A DNA stretch of 64,000 bases from JBJYIN01 sp046237015. GTDB taxonomy: Bacteria; Pseudomonadota; Gammaproteobacteria; Enterobacterales; Enterobacteriaceae. Below the pieces are notes generated by a model. That model was not told the origin of the DNA. It searched no databases and was given only the letters and a program-made list of their open reading frames with translations. The stretch spans positions 1 through 64,000 of the forward strand of contig NZ_JBJYIN010000011.1 in NCBI RefSeq assembly GCF_046237015.1, written 5' to 3'. Positions 51,211-60,089 of the stretch are shown piece after piece (position 1 is the stretch's first letter; each line of letters begins with the position of its first letter). The position numbers were made by a program, and so were the translations under genes.

Positions 51211-51239
51211 GGCGGAGAGGTGTCAATGACCTCTCCGCC
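51211..51239 (+). terminator. strong hairpin between pstS and pstC
   Basis: A perfect 11-bp stem GGCGGAGAGGT/ACCTCTCCGCC with a 7-base loop, without a T-run. It probably stabilises the pstS end of the message or attenuates transcription, so the binding protein is made in excess over the membrane components. Confidence 0.7.
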
Positions 51240-51289
51240 TTAGGCCGCTCCGGTATTATTAAATGTAGCTAAATCGAGAAGAGAGACGC

Positions 51290-52249
51290 ATGGCTGAGTA
51301 CAAGCCAACTATAAAAGCCCCTGGGAAACACGGCGATATCATTTTTGGCGCACTGGTGAAATTGGCTGCGCTGATTACGCTGTTGTTATTGGGCGGCATT
51401 ATTGTTTCCCTGATTGTGGCGTCCTGGCCCAGCATTGAGAAGTTTGGTTTCGCTTTTCTGTGGACGAAGGAATGGGATGCGCCAGCCGAACAATTTGGTG
51501 CGCTGGTGCCTATCTATGGCACGATCGTAACCTCACTCATTGCACTCATTATCGCGATTCCGATTAGTTTCGGTATTGCACTGTTTCTCACTGAATTGGC
51601 CCCCAACTGGTTAAAACGTCCGCTTGGCGTAGCGATTGAACTGTTGGCGGCGATCCCGAGTATTGTTTATGGCATGTGGGGGCTGTTCATTTTCGCTCCG
51701 CTCTTTGCTAAATATTTCCAGCAACCGGTAGGGAATGTTTTGTCTGGCATTCCTATCGTTGGGTCGTTGTTCTCCGGTCCGGCGTTTGGGATTGGTATTC
51801 TGGCGGCTGGCGTTATTCTGGCCATCATGATTATCCCGTACATTGCGGCGGTCATGCGTGATGTGTTTGAGCAAACGCCTGTCATGATGAAAGAGTCTGC
51901 CTATGGTATTGGCTGTACGACATGGGAAGTGATTTGGCGCATCGTGTTGCCTTACACCAAAAACGGCGTGATCGGTGGGGTGATGCTGGGATTAGGGCGT
52001 GCGCTAGGGGAAACCATGGCGGTCACCTTTATCATCGGTAATACCTACCAGCTCGATAGTGCGTCGCTGTATATGCCGGGTAACAGTATTACTTCTGCGC
52101 TGGCGAACGAATTCGCCGAAGCGGAATCCGGTTTACATACCGCAGCGTTGATGGAACTGGGGCTGATTCTGTTTGTGATTACCTTTGTCGTTCTGGCGTG
52201 TTCAAAGCTGATGATTATGCGTCTGGCAAAAAATGAGGGGGCGCGCTAA
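51290..52249 (+). CDS. pstC: phosphate ABC transporter permease PstC
   Basis: Permease of 319 residues with six membrane helices. The EAA loop region ESAYGIGCTTWEVIWRIVLPYTKNGVIGG faces the PstB ATPase, followed by GLGRALGETMAV. It pairs with PstA and shares one base with the pstA ATG. Confidence 0.96.
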   Translation: MAEYKPTIKAPGKHGDIIFGALVKLAALITLLLLGGIIVSLIVASWPSIEKFGFAFLWTKEWDAPAEQFGALVPIYGTIVTSLIALIIAIPISFGIALFLTELAPNWLKRPLGVAIELLAAIPSIVYGMWGLFIFAPLFAKYFQQPVGNVLSGIPIVGSLFSGPAFGIGILAAGVILAIMIIPYIAAVMRDVFEQTPVMMKESAYGIGCTTWEVIWRIVLPYTKNGVIGGVMLGLGRALGETMAVTFIIGNTYQLDSASLYMPGNSITSALANEFAEAESGLHTAALMELGLILFVITFVVLACSKLMIMRLAKNEGAR

Positions 52250-53136
52250 TGGCAACATTAGGCATAGAACAAGAAGCCGAATTGGCACGCTCGCGGCGTA
52301 AAATGCAGGCCTGGCGTCGTCAGAAAAACCGCATTGCGTTGTTTTTATCCATGTCTACGATGGCATTTGGCCTGTTCTGGCTGATCTGGATCCTCTTCTC
52401 GACGGTCACCAAAGGGATTGATGGCATGTCGCTGGCATTGTTTACCGAGATGACGCCACCACCAAACACGGCCGGTGGTGGGTTAGCCAACGCGATTGTC
52501 GGGAGTGGATTGTTGATCCTGTGGGCGACGCTGCTGGGGACGCCGTTGGGCATTATGGCGGGGATCTATCTGGCGGAGTACGGTCGGAAATCCTGGATCG
52601 CCGAAGTGATCCGTTTCATCAACGACATTCTGCTATCAGCGCCTTCCATCGTCGTAGGGCTGTTTGTCTATACGCTGGTGGTAGCCAAGATGCAGCACTT
52701 CTCCGGTTGGGCGGGGGTGATTGCGCTGGCGCTGTTGCAGGTGCCGATTGTGATCCGTACTACCGAGAATATGCTCAAACTGGTGCCGGATAGCCTGCGT
52801 GAAGCGGCTTATGCGCTGGGTACGCCGAAATGGAAAATGATTTCTGCGATTACGCTGAAGGCATCCGTATCGGGCATCATCACCGGTGTGCTGCTGGCTA
52901 TTGCACGTATTGCCGGGGAAACGGCACCGCTGCTGTTTACGTCGCTATCGAATCAGTTCTGGAATACGGATTTGATGCACCCGATTGCCAACTTGCCGGT
53001 CACCATATTCAAATTTGCCATGAGCCCGTTTGTTGAATGGCAACAACTGGCCTGGGCAGGGGTTCTGCTGATTACGCTGTGCGTGCTTCTGCTGAATATT
53101 CTGGCGCGTGTTATTTTCTCTGCGAAGAAGCATTAA
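52249..53136 (+). CDS. pstA: phosphate ABC transporter permease PstA
   Basis: Permease of 295 residues with six membrane helices and the coupling loop REAAYALGTPKWKMISAITLKASVSGI, followed by LLAIARIAGETAPLLFT. The family length and motifs are intact. It is followed after 85 bases by pstB. Confidence 0.96.
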   Translation: MATLGIEQEAELARSRRKMQAWRRQKNRIALFLSMSTMAFGLFWLIWILFSTVTKGIDGMSLALFTEMTPPPNTAGGGLANAIVGSGLLILWATLLGTPLGIMAGIYLAEYGRKSWIAEVIRFINDILLSAPSIVVGLFVYTLVVAKMQHFSGWAGVIALALLQVPIVIRTTENMLKLVPDSLREAAYALGTPKWKMISAITLKASVSGIITGVLLAIARIAGETAPLLFTSLSNQFWNTDLMHPIANLPVTIFKFAMSPFVEWQQLAWAGVLLITLCVLLLNILARVIFSAKKH

Positions 53137-53221
53137 TTCTCTGAGAAACAGTGATTCGCTGAAAACATTAAATAAATTCAAGGTGTTGTCTGGCAACGCC
53201 CGGTAAAAGAGAGAAGTCTTG

Positions 53222-53998
53222 ATGAGTATGGCTACTGAGACATCCACCAGCAAAATCCAGGTACGCGATCTGAATTTCTATTACGGGAAGTTTCATGCGT
53301 TGAAAAACATCACGCTGGATATTGCCGCCAATCAGGTTACCGCGTTTATCGGCCCGTCCGGCTGTGGTAAATCCACGCTGCTGCGTACACTGAACAAAAT
53401 GTACCAGCTCTACCCTGAGCAACGCGCCGAGGGCGATATCCTGCTGGATGGCAATAACATTCTGACGGATAAACAAGATATTGCGCTGCTACGCGCCAAA
53501 GTGGGCATGGTTTTCCAGAAGCCGACACCGTTCCCAATGTCGATTTACGATAACATCGCATTTGGCGTTCGCCTGTTTGAGAAGTTGTCTCGTGCCGATA
53601 TGGATGAGCGCGTTCAATGGGCGCTGACCAAAGCGGCGCTATGGCAGGAAACGAAAGATAAACTGCACCAGAGCGGCTATAGCCTGTCAGGTGGTCAGCA
53701 ACAACGTTTGTGTATTGCACGTGGCATTGCGATTCGCCCAGACGTACTGTTACTGGATGAGCCATGCTCGGCACTTGATCCGATTTCGACCGGTCGCATT
53801 GAAGAACTGATTTCTGAGCTGAAAAAAGATTACACCGTAGTCATTGTGACGCACAACATGCAACAGGCGGCGCGTTGCTCGGACCATACGGCATTTATGT
53901 ATCTGGGTGAACTGATTGAGTTCAGTGATACTGATACCCTGTTTACTGCCCCCCGGCAGAAACAGACTGAAGATTACATCACCGGCCGCTACGGTTGA
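53222..53998 (+). CDS. pstB: phosphate ABC transporter ATP-binding protein PstB
   Basis: ATPase of 258 residues. Walker A is GPSGCGKST (about 43-51), the Q-loop VFQKPTPFPMS, the signature SLSGGQQQRLCIARG, and Walker B LLLDEPCSALDP. The N-terminus from the ATG at 53222 matches the family; the TTG one codon before is unlikely. Confidence 0.97.
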   Translation: MSMATETSTSKIQVRDLNFYYGKFHALKNITLDIAANQVTAFIGPSGCGKSTLLRTLNKMYQLYPEQRAEGDILLDGNNILTDKQDIALLRAKVGMVFQKPTPFPMSIYDNIAFGVRLFEKLSRADMDERVQWALTKAALWQETKDKLHQSGYSLSGGQQQRLCIARGIAIRPDVLLLDEPCSALDPISTGRIEELISELKKDYTVVIVTHNMQQAARCSDHTAFMYLGELIEFSDTDTLFTAPRQKQTEDYITGRYG

Positions 53999-54010
53999 TT
54001 AGGAACCATC

Positions 54011-54751
54011 ATGGATAATCTGAATCTGAATAAACACATTTCTGGTCAGTTTAACGCTGAACTGGAACATATCCGCACGCAGGTCCTGACCATGGGCGGG
54101 CTGGTGGAGCAACAGCTGAGTGATGCGATTACGGCGATGCACAATCAAGATGCAGAGCTGGCGCAGCAGGTGATTGAAGGCGATGCTAAAGTTAACCTGA
54201 TGGAAGTGGCGATTGATGAGGCTTGCGTACGCATTATTGCGAAACGCCAGCCTACCGCCAGCGATTTGCGTCTGGTCATGGCGATCATCAAAACCATCTC
54301 TGAACTGGAACGCATCGGTGACGTGGCGGATAAGATCTGTCGCACCGCGCTGGAGAAGTTCTCCCATCAGCATCAGCCGTTGCTGGTGAGTCTGGAATCG
54401 CTGGGACGCCACACCGTGCAAATGCTGCATGACGTGCTGGATGCGTTTGCCCGTATGGATCTGGACGAAGCGATCCGTATTTATCGCGAAGACAAAAAAG
54501 TCGATAAAGAGTACGAAGGGATTGTGCGTCAGTTAATGACTTACATGATGGAAGATTCTCGTACCATCCCCAGCGTACTCACCGCCCTATTCTGTGCCCG
54601 TTCTATCGAGCGAATTGGTGACCGTTGCCAGAATATTTGCGAATTTATTTTCTATTTTGTCAAAGGGCAGGATTTCCGCCATTTAGGTGGCGATGCGCTG
54701 GAAAAACTGTTGATTGCCAAGGATGCGGAAGACGTAAAAGACGATGAATAA
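54011..54751 (+). CDS. phoU: phosphate regulon negative regulator PhoU
   Basis: PhoU of 246 residues (E. coli 241), two copies of a three-helix bundle with metal-binding motifs of the E-X3-D-X2-D type (ISELERIGDVADKI, and SIERIGDRCQNI). It links PstSCAB to the PhoR kinase and keeps the Pho regulon off when phosphate is plentiful. It ends the operon. Confidence 0.97.
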   Translation: MDNLNLNKHISGQFNAELEHIRTQVLTMGGLVEQQLSDAITAMHNQDAELAQQVIEGDAKVNLMEVAIDEACVRIIAKRQPTASDLRLVMAIIKTISELERIGDVADKICRTALEKFSHQHQPLLVSLESLGRHTVQMLHDVLDAFARMDLDEAIRIYREDKKVDKEYEGIVRQLMTYMMEDSRTIPSVLTALFCARSIERIGDRCQNICEFIFYFVKGQDFRHLGGDALEKLLIAKDAEDVKDDE

Positions 54752-54773
54752 TCGTTGCCAATTGCTGGTGGTG

Positions 54774-54799
54774 CAAACGCTCTGTTGATAGAGCGTTTG
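54774..54799 (+). terminator. first hairpin after phoU
   Basis: A perfect 10-bp stem CAAACGCTCT/AGAGCGTTTG with a 6-base loop, followed by AATTTGATGG. It lacks a true T-run but precedes a better terminator 34 bases on. Confidence 0.6.
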
Positions 54800-54832
54800 A
54801 ATTTGATGGCAAATCTCTTACCTGTCCCCATA

Positions 54833-54858
54833 ATTCCCGCGTAAGCGGGAATCTTTTC
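54833..54858 (+). terminator. terminator of the pst operon
   Basis: A perfect 8-bp stem ATTCCCGC/GCGGGAAT with a GTAA tetraloop, followed by CTTTTCTTT; a typical rho-independent terminator. Confidence 0.85.
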
Positions 54859-55096
54859 TTTAGATAATGCCTTGATATTAAAAAGCTATCTTCCTTTGTT
54901 GGACGGACATATTTGTCTCTCGCTTATTACCTGCCTGCTGCTTGAAATCTATTGAGTTATGTTGGCATTTGAGCAGGATAATCTGCCAAAAATGCAATGT
55001 AACATAAGGTTATATTATAGCTATTTATGTTATTTCCCGGTTTTTCGCTCTGCTGGTAGCCTGCAAAGAATTAAATTAAATATTCAGGGGCTGGGA
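54859..55096. other. upstream region of the amino-acid transporter
   Basis: A 238-bp A/T-rich spacer before the binding-protein gene. The reading frame of the next gene is open across the last 138 bases but has no ribosome site or signal-peptide sense there. It must hold the transporter promoter; I cannot place hexamers with confidence. Confidence 0.45.
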
Positions 55097-55933
55097 ATGA
55101 AAAAGCGAATTATGGCATTGGCATTAGTGGCAGGGTTAGCGTCTCTTTCTGGTGTCGCTCAGGCGGATAAACTGGATGATATTCAGAAAGCGGGAGTGGT
55201 TAAGATCGCGGTTTTTGATAGCAATCCGCCGTTTGGCTATGTCGATCCACAGAGCAAAAAGTTAGTGGGCTATGATGTTGATGTGGCTGAAGCGATTGGG
55301 AAAGCGCTAGGTGTGAAGGTTGAACTGCGTGCGACCAACCCGGCCAACCGTATACCCTTGCTCAGTTCCAATAAGGTGGATCTGATTGCGGCCAACTTTA
55401 CTATTACCGATGAACGCGCCAAACAAGTTAATTTCAGCATTCCTTATTTTGCTACCGGACAAAAATTCATCGCTCGTAAAGGTGTTCTGAAAACGCCGGA
55501 AGACATTAAATCGCTGCGTATCGGCGCGGATAAAGGCACCGTTCAGGAAATCACATTACGGGAACACTATCCTACCGCGAAAGTGATTTCTTATGATGAT
55601 ACGCCGCTGGCGTTTGCCGCGTTACGCAATGGCAACGTTCAGGCGATTACTCAGGATGATGCGAAACTGGTTGGTTTACTGGCTAACGTACCTGAAGCGC
55701 AAAAAGCAGATTTTGAAATTTCACCGTTTAGTATTACCAAAGAATATCAAGGCGTGGGAATTCCTAAGGGTGAAGATCGCCTGACGGATAAGGTAAACGA
55801 AACGCTGCTGAACCTGGAAAAACAAGGTGAAGCAAAAACAATTTATGACCGTTGGTTCGGACCTGAGACAAAATCGGCACAGCCGCGTGGTGATTTCACC
55901 TTTGCCCCGTTGGATCAGCAACCGAAATCCTGA
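55097..55933 (+). CDS. amino-acid ABC transporter periplasmic binding protein
   Basis: Family 3 solute-binding protein of 278 residues. A signal peptide (MKKRIMALALVAGLASLSGV, cleavage after AQA, about residue 23) is followed by KIAVFDSNPPFGYVDPQSKK, the DLIAANFTITDERAKQVNFS hallmark of this family, and RIGADKGTVQE. The specific amino acid cannot be read from sequence. The start is set by the signal peptide and by CAGGGGCTGGGA upstream. It is followed by two permease genes and no ATPase. Confidence 0.88.
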   Translation: MKKRIMALALVAGLASLSGVAQADKLDDIQKAGVVKIAVFDSNPPFGYVDPQSKKLVGYDVDVAEAIGKALGVKVELRATNPANRIPLLSSNKVDLIAANFTITDERAKQVNFSIPYFATGQKFIARKGVLKTPEDIKSLRIGADKGTVQEITLREHYPTAKVISYDDTPLAFAALRNGNVQAITQDDAKLVGLLANVPEAQKADFEISPFSITKEYQGVGIPKGEDRLTDKVNETLLNLEKQGEAKTIYDRWFGPETKSAQPRGDFTFAPLDQQPKS

Positions 55934-56028
55934 TAGCTGACGCCTTCAGTGCTATGATCCCTGCCCTCTGCCTCGTAGAGGGCATTTCTATTTATGTCTC
56001 AGAATAATGACAAAGAGAGAGAGAACGC

Positions 56029-56772
56029 ATGGATACGGCGCTGCAATCGCTTGAGTCGTGGCTGTTGGCTCCTCAGTACCTGACCTGGATGTGGCACGGC
56101 TTCCTGATCACGCTGGGCATTTCCCTCTGTACGATCGTTCTGTCGACGGCGTTGGGTTTTCTGTTGGCGGCAGCCAGAGACAGCCAGATTCGGGTATTGA
56201 GCGGCGTCGTTGTCGCTTACAGTTCGCTATTTCGTAATACTCCTCTGCTAATACAGCTTTTTTTCTGGTACTTCGGTGCTGGTCAACTGTTTCCATCAGG
56301 GATGATGCAGTGGATGAATACACCTCATGAGCTTACTGTCTTGGGGATAAACATAGCATGGCCATCATTTGAGTTTCTTGCCGGATTATTTGGATTGACG
56401 CTGTACTCCAGCGCGTTTATTGCTGAAGAAATTCGTGCAGGTATTGGTGGTGTCGCACGCGGGCAAAAATACGCGGCACAAGCGCTGGGGCTAACCGTTT
56501 GGCAATCGATGCGTCATGTGGTGCTACCACAAGCGCTGAAAATAGCGTTGCCGCCGCTTTTAGGGCAATACATGAATGTCATCAAGAATTCTTCTTTGGC
56601 GATGGCAATTGGCGTCGCTGAACTGTCTTATGCTTCACGTCAGGTAGAAACAGAAACCTTACGTACTTTTCAGGCGTTTGGTGTGGCGACGATACTGTAT
56701 ATCGCGATTATCGCACTGATAGAAGGTTGGGGGATGTGGCGTCAGCAGCGTAATCTGGTGGAGAAACACTGA
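56029..56772 (+). CDS. amino-acid ABC transporter permease (first)
   Basis: HisM/GlnP-type permease of 247 residues with about five helices. It has the early LFRNTPLLIQLFFWYF motif and the coupling loop RGQKYAAQALGLTVWQSMRHVVLPQALKIALPPLLGQ. It likely heterodimerises with the product of the next gene, whose start is 2 bases after this stop. Confidence 0.88.
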   Translation: MDTALQSLESWLLAPQYLTWMWHGFLITLGISLCTIVLSTALGFLLAAARDSQIRVLSGVVVAYSSLFRNTPLLIQLFFWYFGAGQLFPSGMMQWMNTPHELTVLGINIAWPSFEFLAGLFGLTLYSSAFIAEEIRAGIGGVARGQKYAAQALGLTVWQSMRHVVLPQALKIALPPLLGQYMNVIKNSSLAMAIGVAELSYASRQVETETLRTFQAFGVATILYIAIIALIEGWGMWRQQRNLVEKH

Positions 56773-56773
56773 A

Positions 56774-57502
56774 ATGGATTTTACGATCGTTACTGATAAT
56801 TTCAGTTACCTGATGTGGGGTACGTTCCCAGATGGTCCGCTTGGCGGCGCGGCGCTGACATTATTGATGAGCTTGCTGGCGGGTATCGTGTCTGCATTGC
56901 TGGGCACGCTTTTGGGGGTTGCGCTGGCGATGTCGCGCGGTATGGGTGCCGCGATACTGGCGATGATTCTCGGTTTTTTCCGTGCTATTCCCGTCATCAT
57001 GCTGATTTTCTGGACGTATTTTCTGTTGCCGATTTTGTTTGGTGTCGATATTCCTGGGATCACCACGGTAGTATGCGCGTTAGCATTGATTGCGTCTGCT
57101 TATCTGGCTCACGGCGTGAAAGCCGGTATCGTTGCCATTGGTCGTGGGCAATGGCAGGCTGGGCTATCGCTGGGGTTCACTCGCTGGGAGGTGCTGTGGA
57201 CCATTATTTTGCCGCAGGCGCTACGGATGATGGTGCCTTCGTTCATTAACCAATGGATTTCTCTGATTAAAGATACGTCGCTGGCTTACATTGTTGGCGT
57301 CGGAGAACTTACGTTTTTGGCGACACAGGTGAATAACCGCAGCATGGTTTACCCTATGGAAGTGTTTCTGTTTGTCGCGCTGGTCTATTTTGTATTTTGT
57401 TTGTCTCTGGAGCTGTTGGCAAACGGCATCAATACGCGTTTCGGGCAGCCACTTGCCCGACCGAAACGCGGTATTTTTGGGTGGCGTCGTAACGCAGCCT
57501 AG
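56774..57502 (+). CDS. amino-acid ABC transporter permease (second)
   Basis: Second HisM-type permease, 242 residues, with FFRAIPVIMLIFWTYFLLP and the coupling loop RGQWQAGLSLGFTRWEVLWTIILPQALRMMVP. Helices are intact. It ends ...RRNAA inside a palindrome that also encodes the end of the convergent yieH. An ATPase gene, expected next in such operons, is missing. Confidence 0.88.
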   Translation: MDFTIVTDNFSYLMWGTFPDGPLGGAALTLLMSLLAGIVSALLGTLLGVALAMSRGMGAAILAMILGFFRAIPVIMLIFWTYFLLPILFGVDIPGITTVVCALALIASAYLAHGVKAGIVAIGRGQWQAGLSLGFTRWEVLWTIILPQALRMMVPSFINQWISLIKDTSLAYIVGVGELTFLATQVNNRSMVYPMEVFLFVALVYFVFCLSLELLANGINTRFGQPLARPKRGIFGWRRNAA

Positions 57503-57511
57503 GCTGCGTTA
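57490..57511. other. 22-bp perfect palindrome containing both convergent stop codons
   Basis: The perfect palindrome is centred on CCTAGG, with arms TAACGCAGCCT/AGGCTGCGTTA. The TAG of the permease (57500-57502) and the TAG of yieH (57499-57501 on the other strand) overlap in its centre. Each gene therefore ends with the codons AAC GCA GCC TAG. A hairpin in either transcript would be followed by A/T-poor sequence, so it is not a strong classical terminator. Confidence 0.8.
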
Positions 57512-58173
57512 TTGACCAGATCCCATCCTTTCTCACGCCAGATCTGCGGCAATTCGCGCATATCGTCGAACATGGTGACCAACGGGTGGTGAATAGGTTG
57601 GTTGTGCGGATCCGCACAGTAGTAGAACACAGGAATGCCTGCGGTAATTCCCGCCTGAGTACCGGATGCGGAATCTTCCACTAAAATACAGTTCTCGATA
57701 GGAATGTTGAGCTGCTCTGCGGCGTGGAATAGCACCGCCGGGTCGGGCTTCCACTTTTTCAGGTCATAGCCGCTGTACAGGTGATCTCCGAATAAATCGA
57801 GCATATTCGTTAGGCCCAGTGAATGGTGCATTTTGCTGACCGGGCCGTTGGATACGACAGCCATAGGAACCTTGATTGACTGAACCAGTTCTTTTGCTCC
57901 GGCAATCGGCTGCAAGGATTCATCAAATAACCGTTTTATTTCCTGTCTGAAGTGACGTTCGGTCTCTTCCATTGATACTGTTAAGCCATATTGCTGGCTA
58001 ACACGCTCAATGATTTCATACAGCTTCACGCCCTTGTAGGTTTTCGTCACCTCCTCCAGCGATAGCTCCAACCCATGTGGGATGAAAATATTCACGTAGG
58101 CCTGACAACACAATATCTCACTGTCAACCAGTGTGCCGTCACAGTCAAAGAAGACGCATTCAATACGGGACAT
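57499..58173 (-). CDS. yieH: HAD-family phosphatase YieH
   Basis: HAD-superfamily phosphatase of 224 residues. Motif I is FFDCDGTLVDSE with the nucleophile Asp at about 9, motif II is VVSNGP, and motifs III and IV are KWKPDPAVLFHAAEQL and LVEDSASGTQAGI. It matches E. coli YieH, a 6-phosphogluconate phosphatase, including the GVKLYEII and FYYCADPHNQPI segments. It is convergent with the permease gene and overlaps it by 4 bases; in E. coli it also neighbours the adenine permease gene. Confidence 0.92.
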   Translation of the reverse strand: MSRIECVFFDCDGTLVDSEILCCQAYVNIFIPHGLELSLEEVTKTYKGVKLYEIIERVSQQYGLTVSMEETERHFRQEIKRLFDESLQPIAGAKELVQSIKVPMAVVSNGPVSKMHHSLGLTNMLDLFGDHLYSGYDLKKWKPDPAVLFHAAEQLNIPIENCILVEDSASGTQAGITAGIPVFYYCADPHNQPIHHPLVTMFDDMRELPQIWREKGWDLVNNAA

Positions 58174-58448
58174 GAAAGATCCTTATCAATGATAATTAAA
58201 GAAGAAGCCCCTACTTTAACCGACTGGATTAATATTGCGACTATAACCCGCTATCTTTTCCGTTCTGGTTCATCACCGGTCAAAAACAATGGATATCAAT
58301 AGGTTGATTTTACCTTAACGATGCAGGAGGAAAGCGGGCTCGATAGGTTGTTCTTATCGTATGAAAAAAAATGAGGAATCAGCGTTAATAGCCTGCATTT
58401 TGTTATAGGATACGCGACGACTGTCATTCCCTTCATTGGATCGTTGAA
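58174..58448. other. yieH-adeP divergent intergenic region
   Basis: This 275-bp region carries the divergent promoters. It contains no purine riboswitch-like aptamer and no PurR-type palindrome that I can see. A TATAGG (about 58404) is a weak -10 candidate for the permease. Confidence 0.4.
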
Positions 58449-59777
58449 ATGAATAAATCACAATTTACCGAACAGGGCTTGCTGGAGCGCGTGTTTAAGC
58501 TGAAACAGCACGGCACCACGGCGCGAACAGAAACGATAGCAGGTTTCACCACGTTTCTAACCATGGTGTATATCGTTTTTGTTAACCCGCAAATTCTGGG
58601 TGTGGCGGGTATGGATACCAAAGCGGTATTTGTGACCACTTGCCTGATTGCAGCATTCGGTAGCATCCTGATGGGATTGCTGGCGAATTTACCTGTGGCG
58701 TTGGCACCCGCAATGGGATTGAACGCTTTCTTTGCTTTCGTCGTCGTCGGGGCGATGGGCCTATCATGGCAGGTTGCCATGGGCGCTATTTTTTGGGGCG
58801 CAATCGGTTTCCTTTTATTGACGATTTTCCAGATTCGTTACTGGATGATTGCCAATATTCCCCTCAGCTTGCGCCTTGGGATTGCCAGTGGTATCGGCCT
58901 GTTTATTGCCATGATGGGGCTGAAAAATGCGGGCATTATTGTACCGAATGCTGAGACTCTGGTGACGATTGGTAACCTGACGTCGCATAGCGCGCTGCTG
59001 GGTGCGGTGGGTTTTTTCATTATTGTGGCGTTGGCGTCGCGTAACATCCATGCGGCGGTATTGGTTTCCATTGTGGTCACGACGTCAATTGGCCTACTGC
59101 TCGGTGATGTGACATTTTCCGGTATTTTCTCTATGCCGCCGAGCGTGATGCCCGTTGTAGGGCAGGTTGATCTCGCCGGGGCCTTGAATCTGGGGCTATC
59201 GGGGGTCATTTTCTCCTTTATGCTGGTTAACCTGTTCGACTCTTCGGGCACTCTGATCGGTGTAACGGATAAAGCCGGCCTAGTGGATGCTCGCGGTAAA
59301 TTTCCACGCATGAAGCAAGCGCTGTATGTGGACAGTATCAGCTCTGTCGCGGGTTCTTTCATTGGTACATCGTCAGTGACGGCGTACATTGAAAGTTCTT
59401 CCGGTGTTTCCGTTGGTGGCCGTACCGGGCTGACGGCGGTTGTCGTCGGTATCCTGTTTTTGTTGGTTATTTTTCTGTCACCCTTAGCGGGTATGGTGCC
59501 AGCCTATGCGGCGGCTGGTGCGTTGATTTATGTCGGTGTATTGATGACATCCAGCCTGGCTCGGGTGAAATGGGATGACTTAACGGAAGCGGTACCCGCT
59601 TTTATTACGGCGGTGATGATGCCGTTCAGTTTCTCGATCACGGAGGGGATAGCATTAGGCTTTATCTCTTACTGTGTGATGAAGCTGGCAACGGGACGCT
59701 GGCGAGAAATCAGCCCGTGTGTCGTGGTAGTGGCTTTGCTATTCCTGTTGAAGATTATTTTTATTGACGCACATTGA
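58449..59777 (+). CDS. adeP: adenine permease (YieG/AdeP-type, NCS2-AzgA family)
   Basis: Purine permease of 442 residues (E. coli 445) with about twelve to fourteen membrane segments. The signature ETIAGFTTFLTMVYIVFVNPQIL is near the N-terminus. The substrate-site regions LAPAMGLNAFFAFVVV, FSFMLVNLFDSSGTLIGV and GTSSVTAYIESSSGVSVGGRTGLTA are intact. Its adjacency to yieH supports the YieG/AdeP (high-affinity adenine) assignment over the related PurP. Confidence 0.88.
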   Translation: MNKSQFTEQGLLERVFKLKQHGTTARTETIAGFTTFLTMVYIVFVNPQILGVAGMDTKAVFVTTCLIAAFGSILMGLLANLPVALAPAMGLNAFFAFVVVGAMGLSWQVAMGAIFWGAIGFLLLTIFQIRYWMIANIPLSLRLGIASGIGLFIAMMGLKNAGIIVPNAETLVTIGNLTSHSALLGAVGFFIIVALASRNIHAAVLVSIVVTTSIGLLLGDVTFSGIFSMPPSVMPVVGQVDLAGALNLGLSGVIFSFMLVNLFDSSGTLIGVTDKAGLVDARGKFPRMKQALYVDSISSVAGSFIGTSSVTAYIESSSGVSVGGRTGLTAVVVGILFLLVIFLSPLAGMVPAYAAAGALIYVGVLMTSSLARVKWDDLTEAVPAFITAVMMPFSFSITEGIALGFISYCVMKLATGRWREISPCVVVVALLFLLKIIFIDAH

Positions 59778-59786
59778 TGCTTATCA

Positions 59787-59809
59787 GGCTCTGGGGGACC
59801 CCCAGAGCC
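59787..59809 (+). terminator. hairpin after the adenine permease gene
   Basis: A nearly loopless perfect stem GGCTCTGGG/CCCAGAGCC begins 10 bases after the adeP stop. It has no T-run. It abuts the start of the dispersed repeat at 59813. Confidence 0.6.
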
Positions 59810-59812
59810 AAT

Positions 59813-60083
<271 letters not shown>

Positions 60084-60089
60084 AGAGTA

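Noticed and set aside
58174..58448. Purine riboswitch or PurR site before the adenine permease
   Set aside because: No conserved aptamer core and no ACGCAAAC-type palindrome was found.
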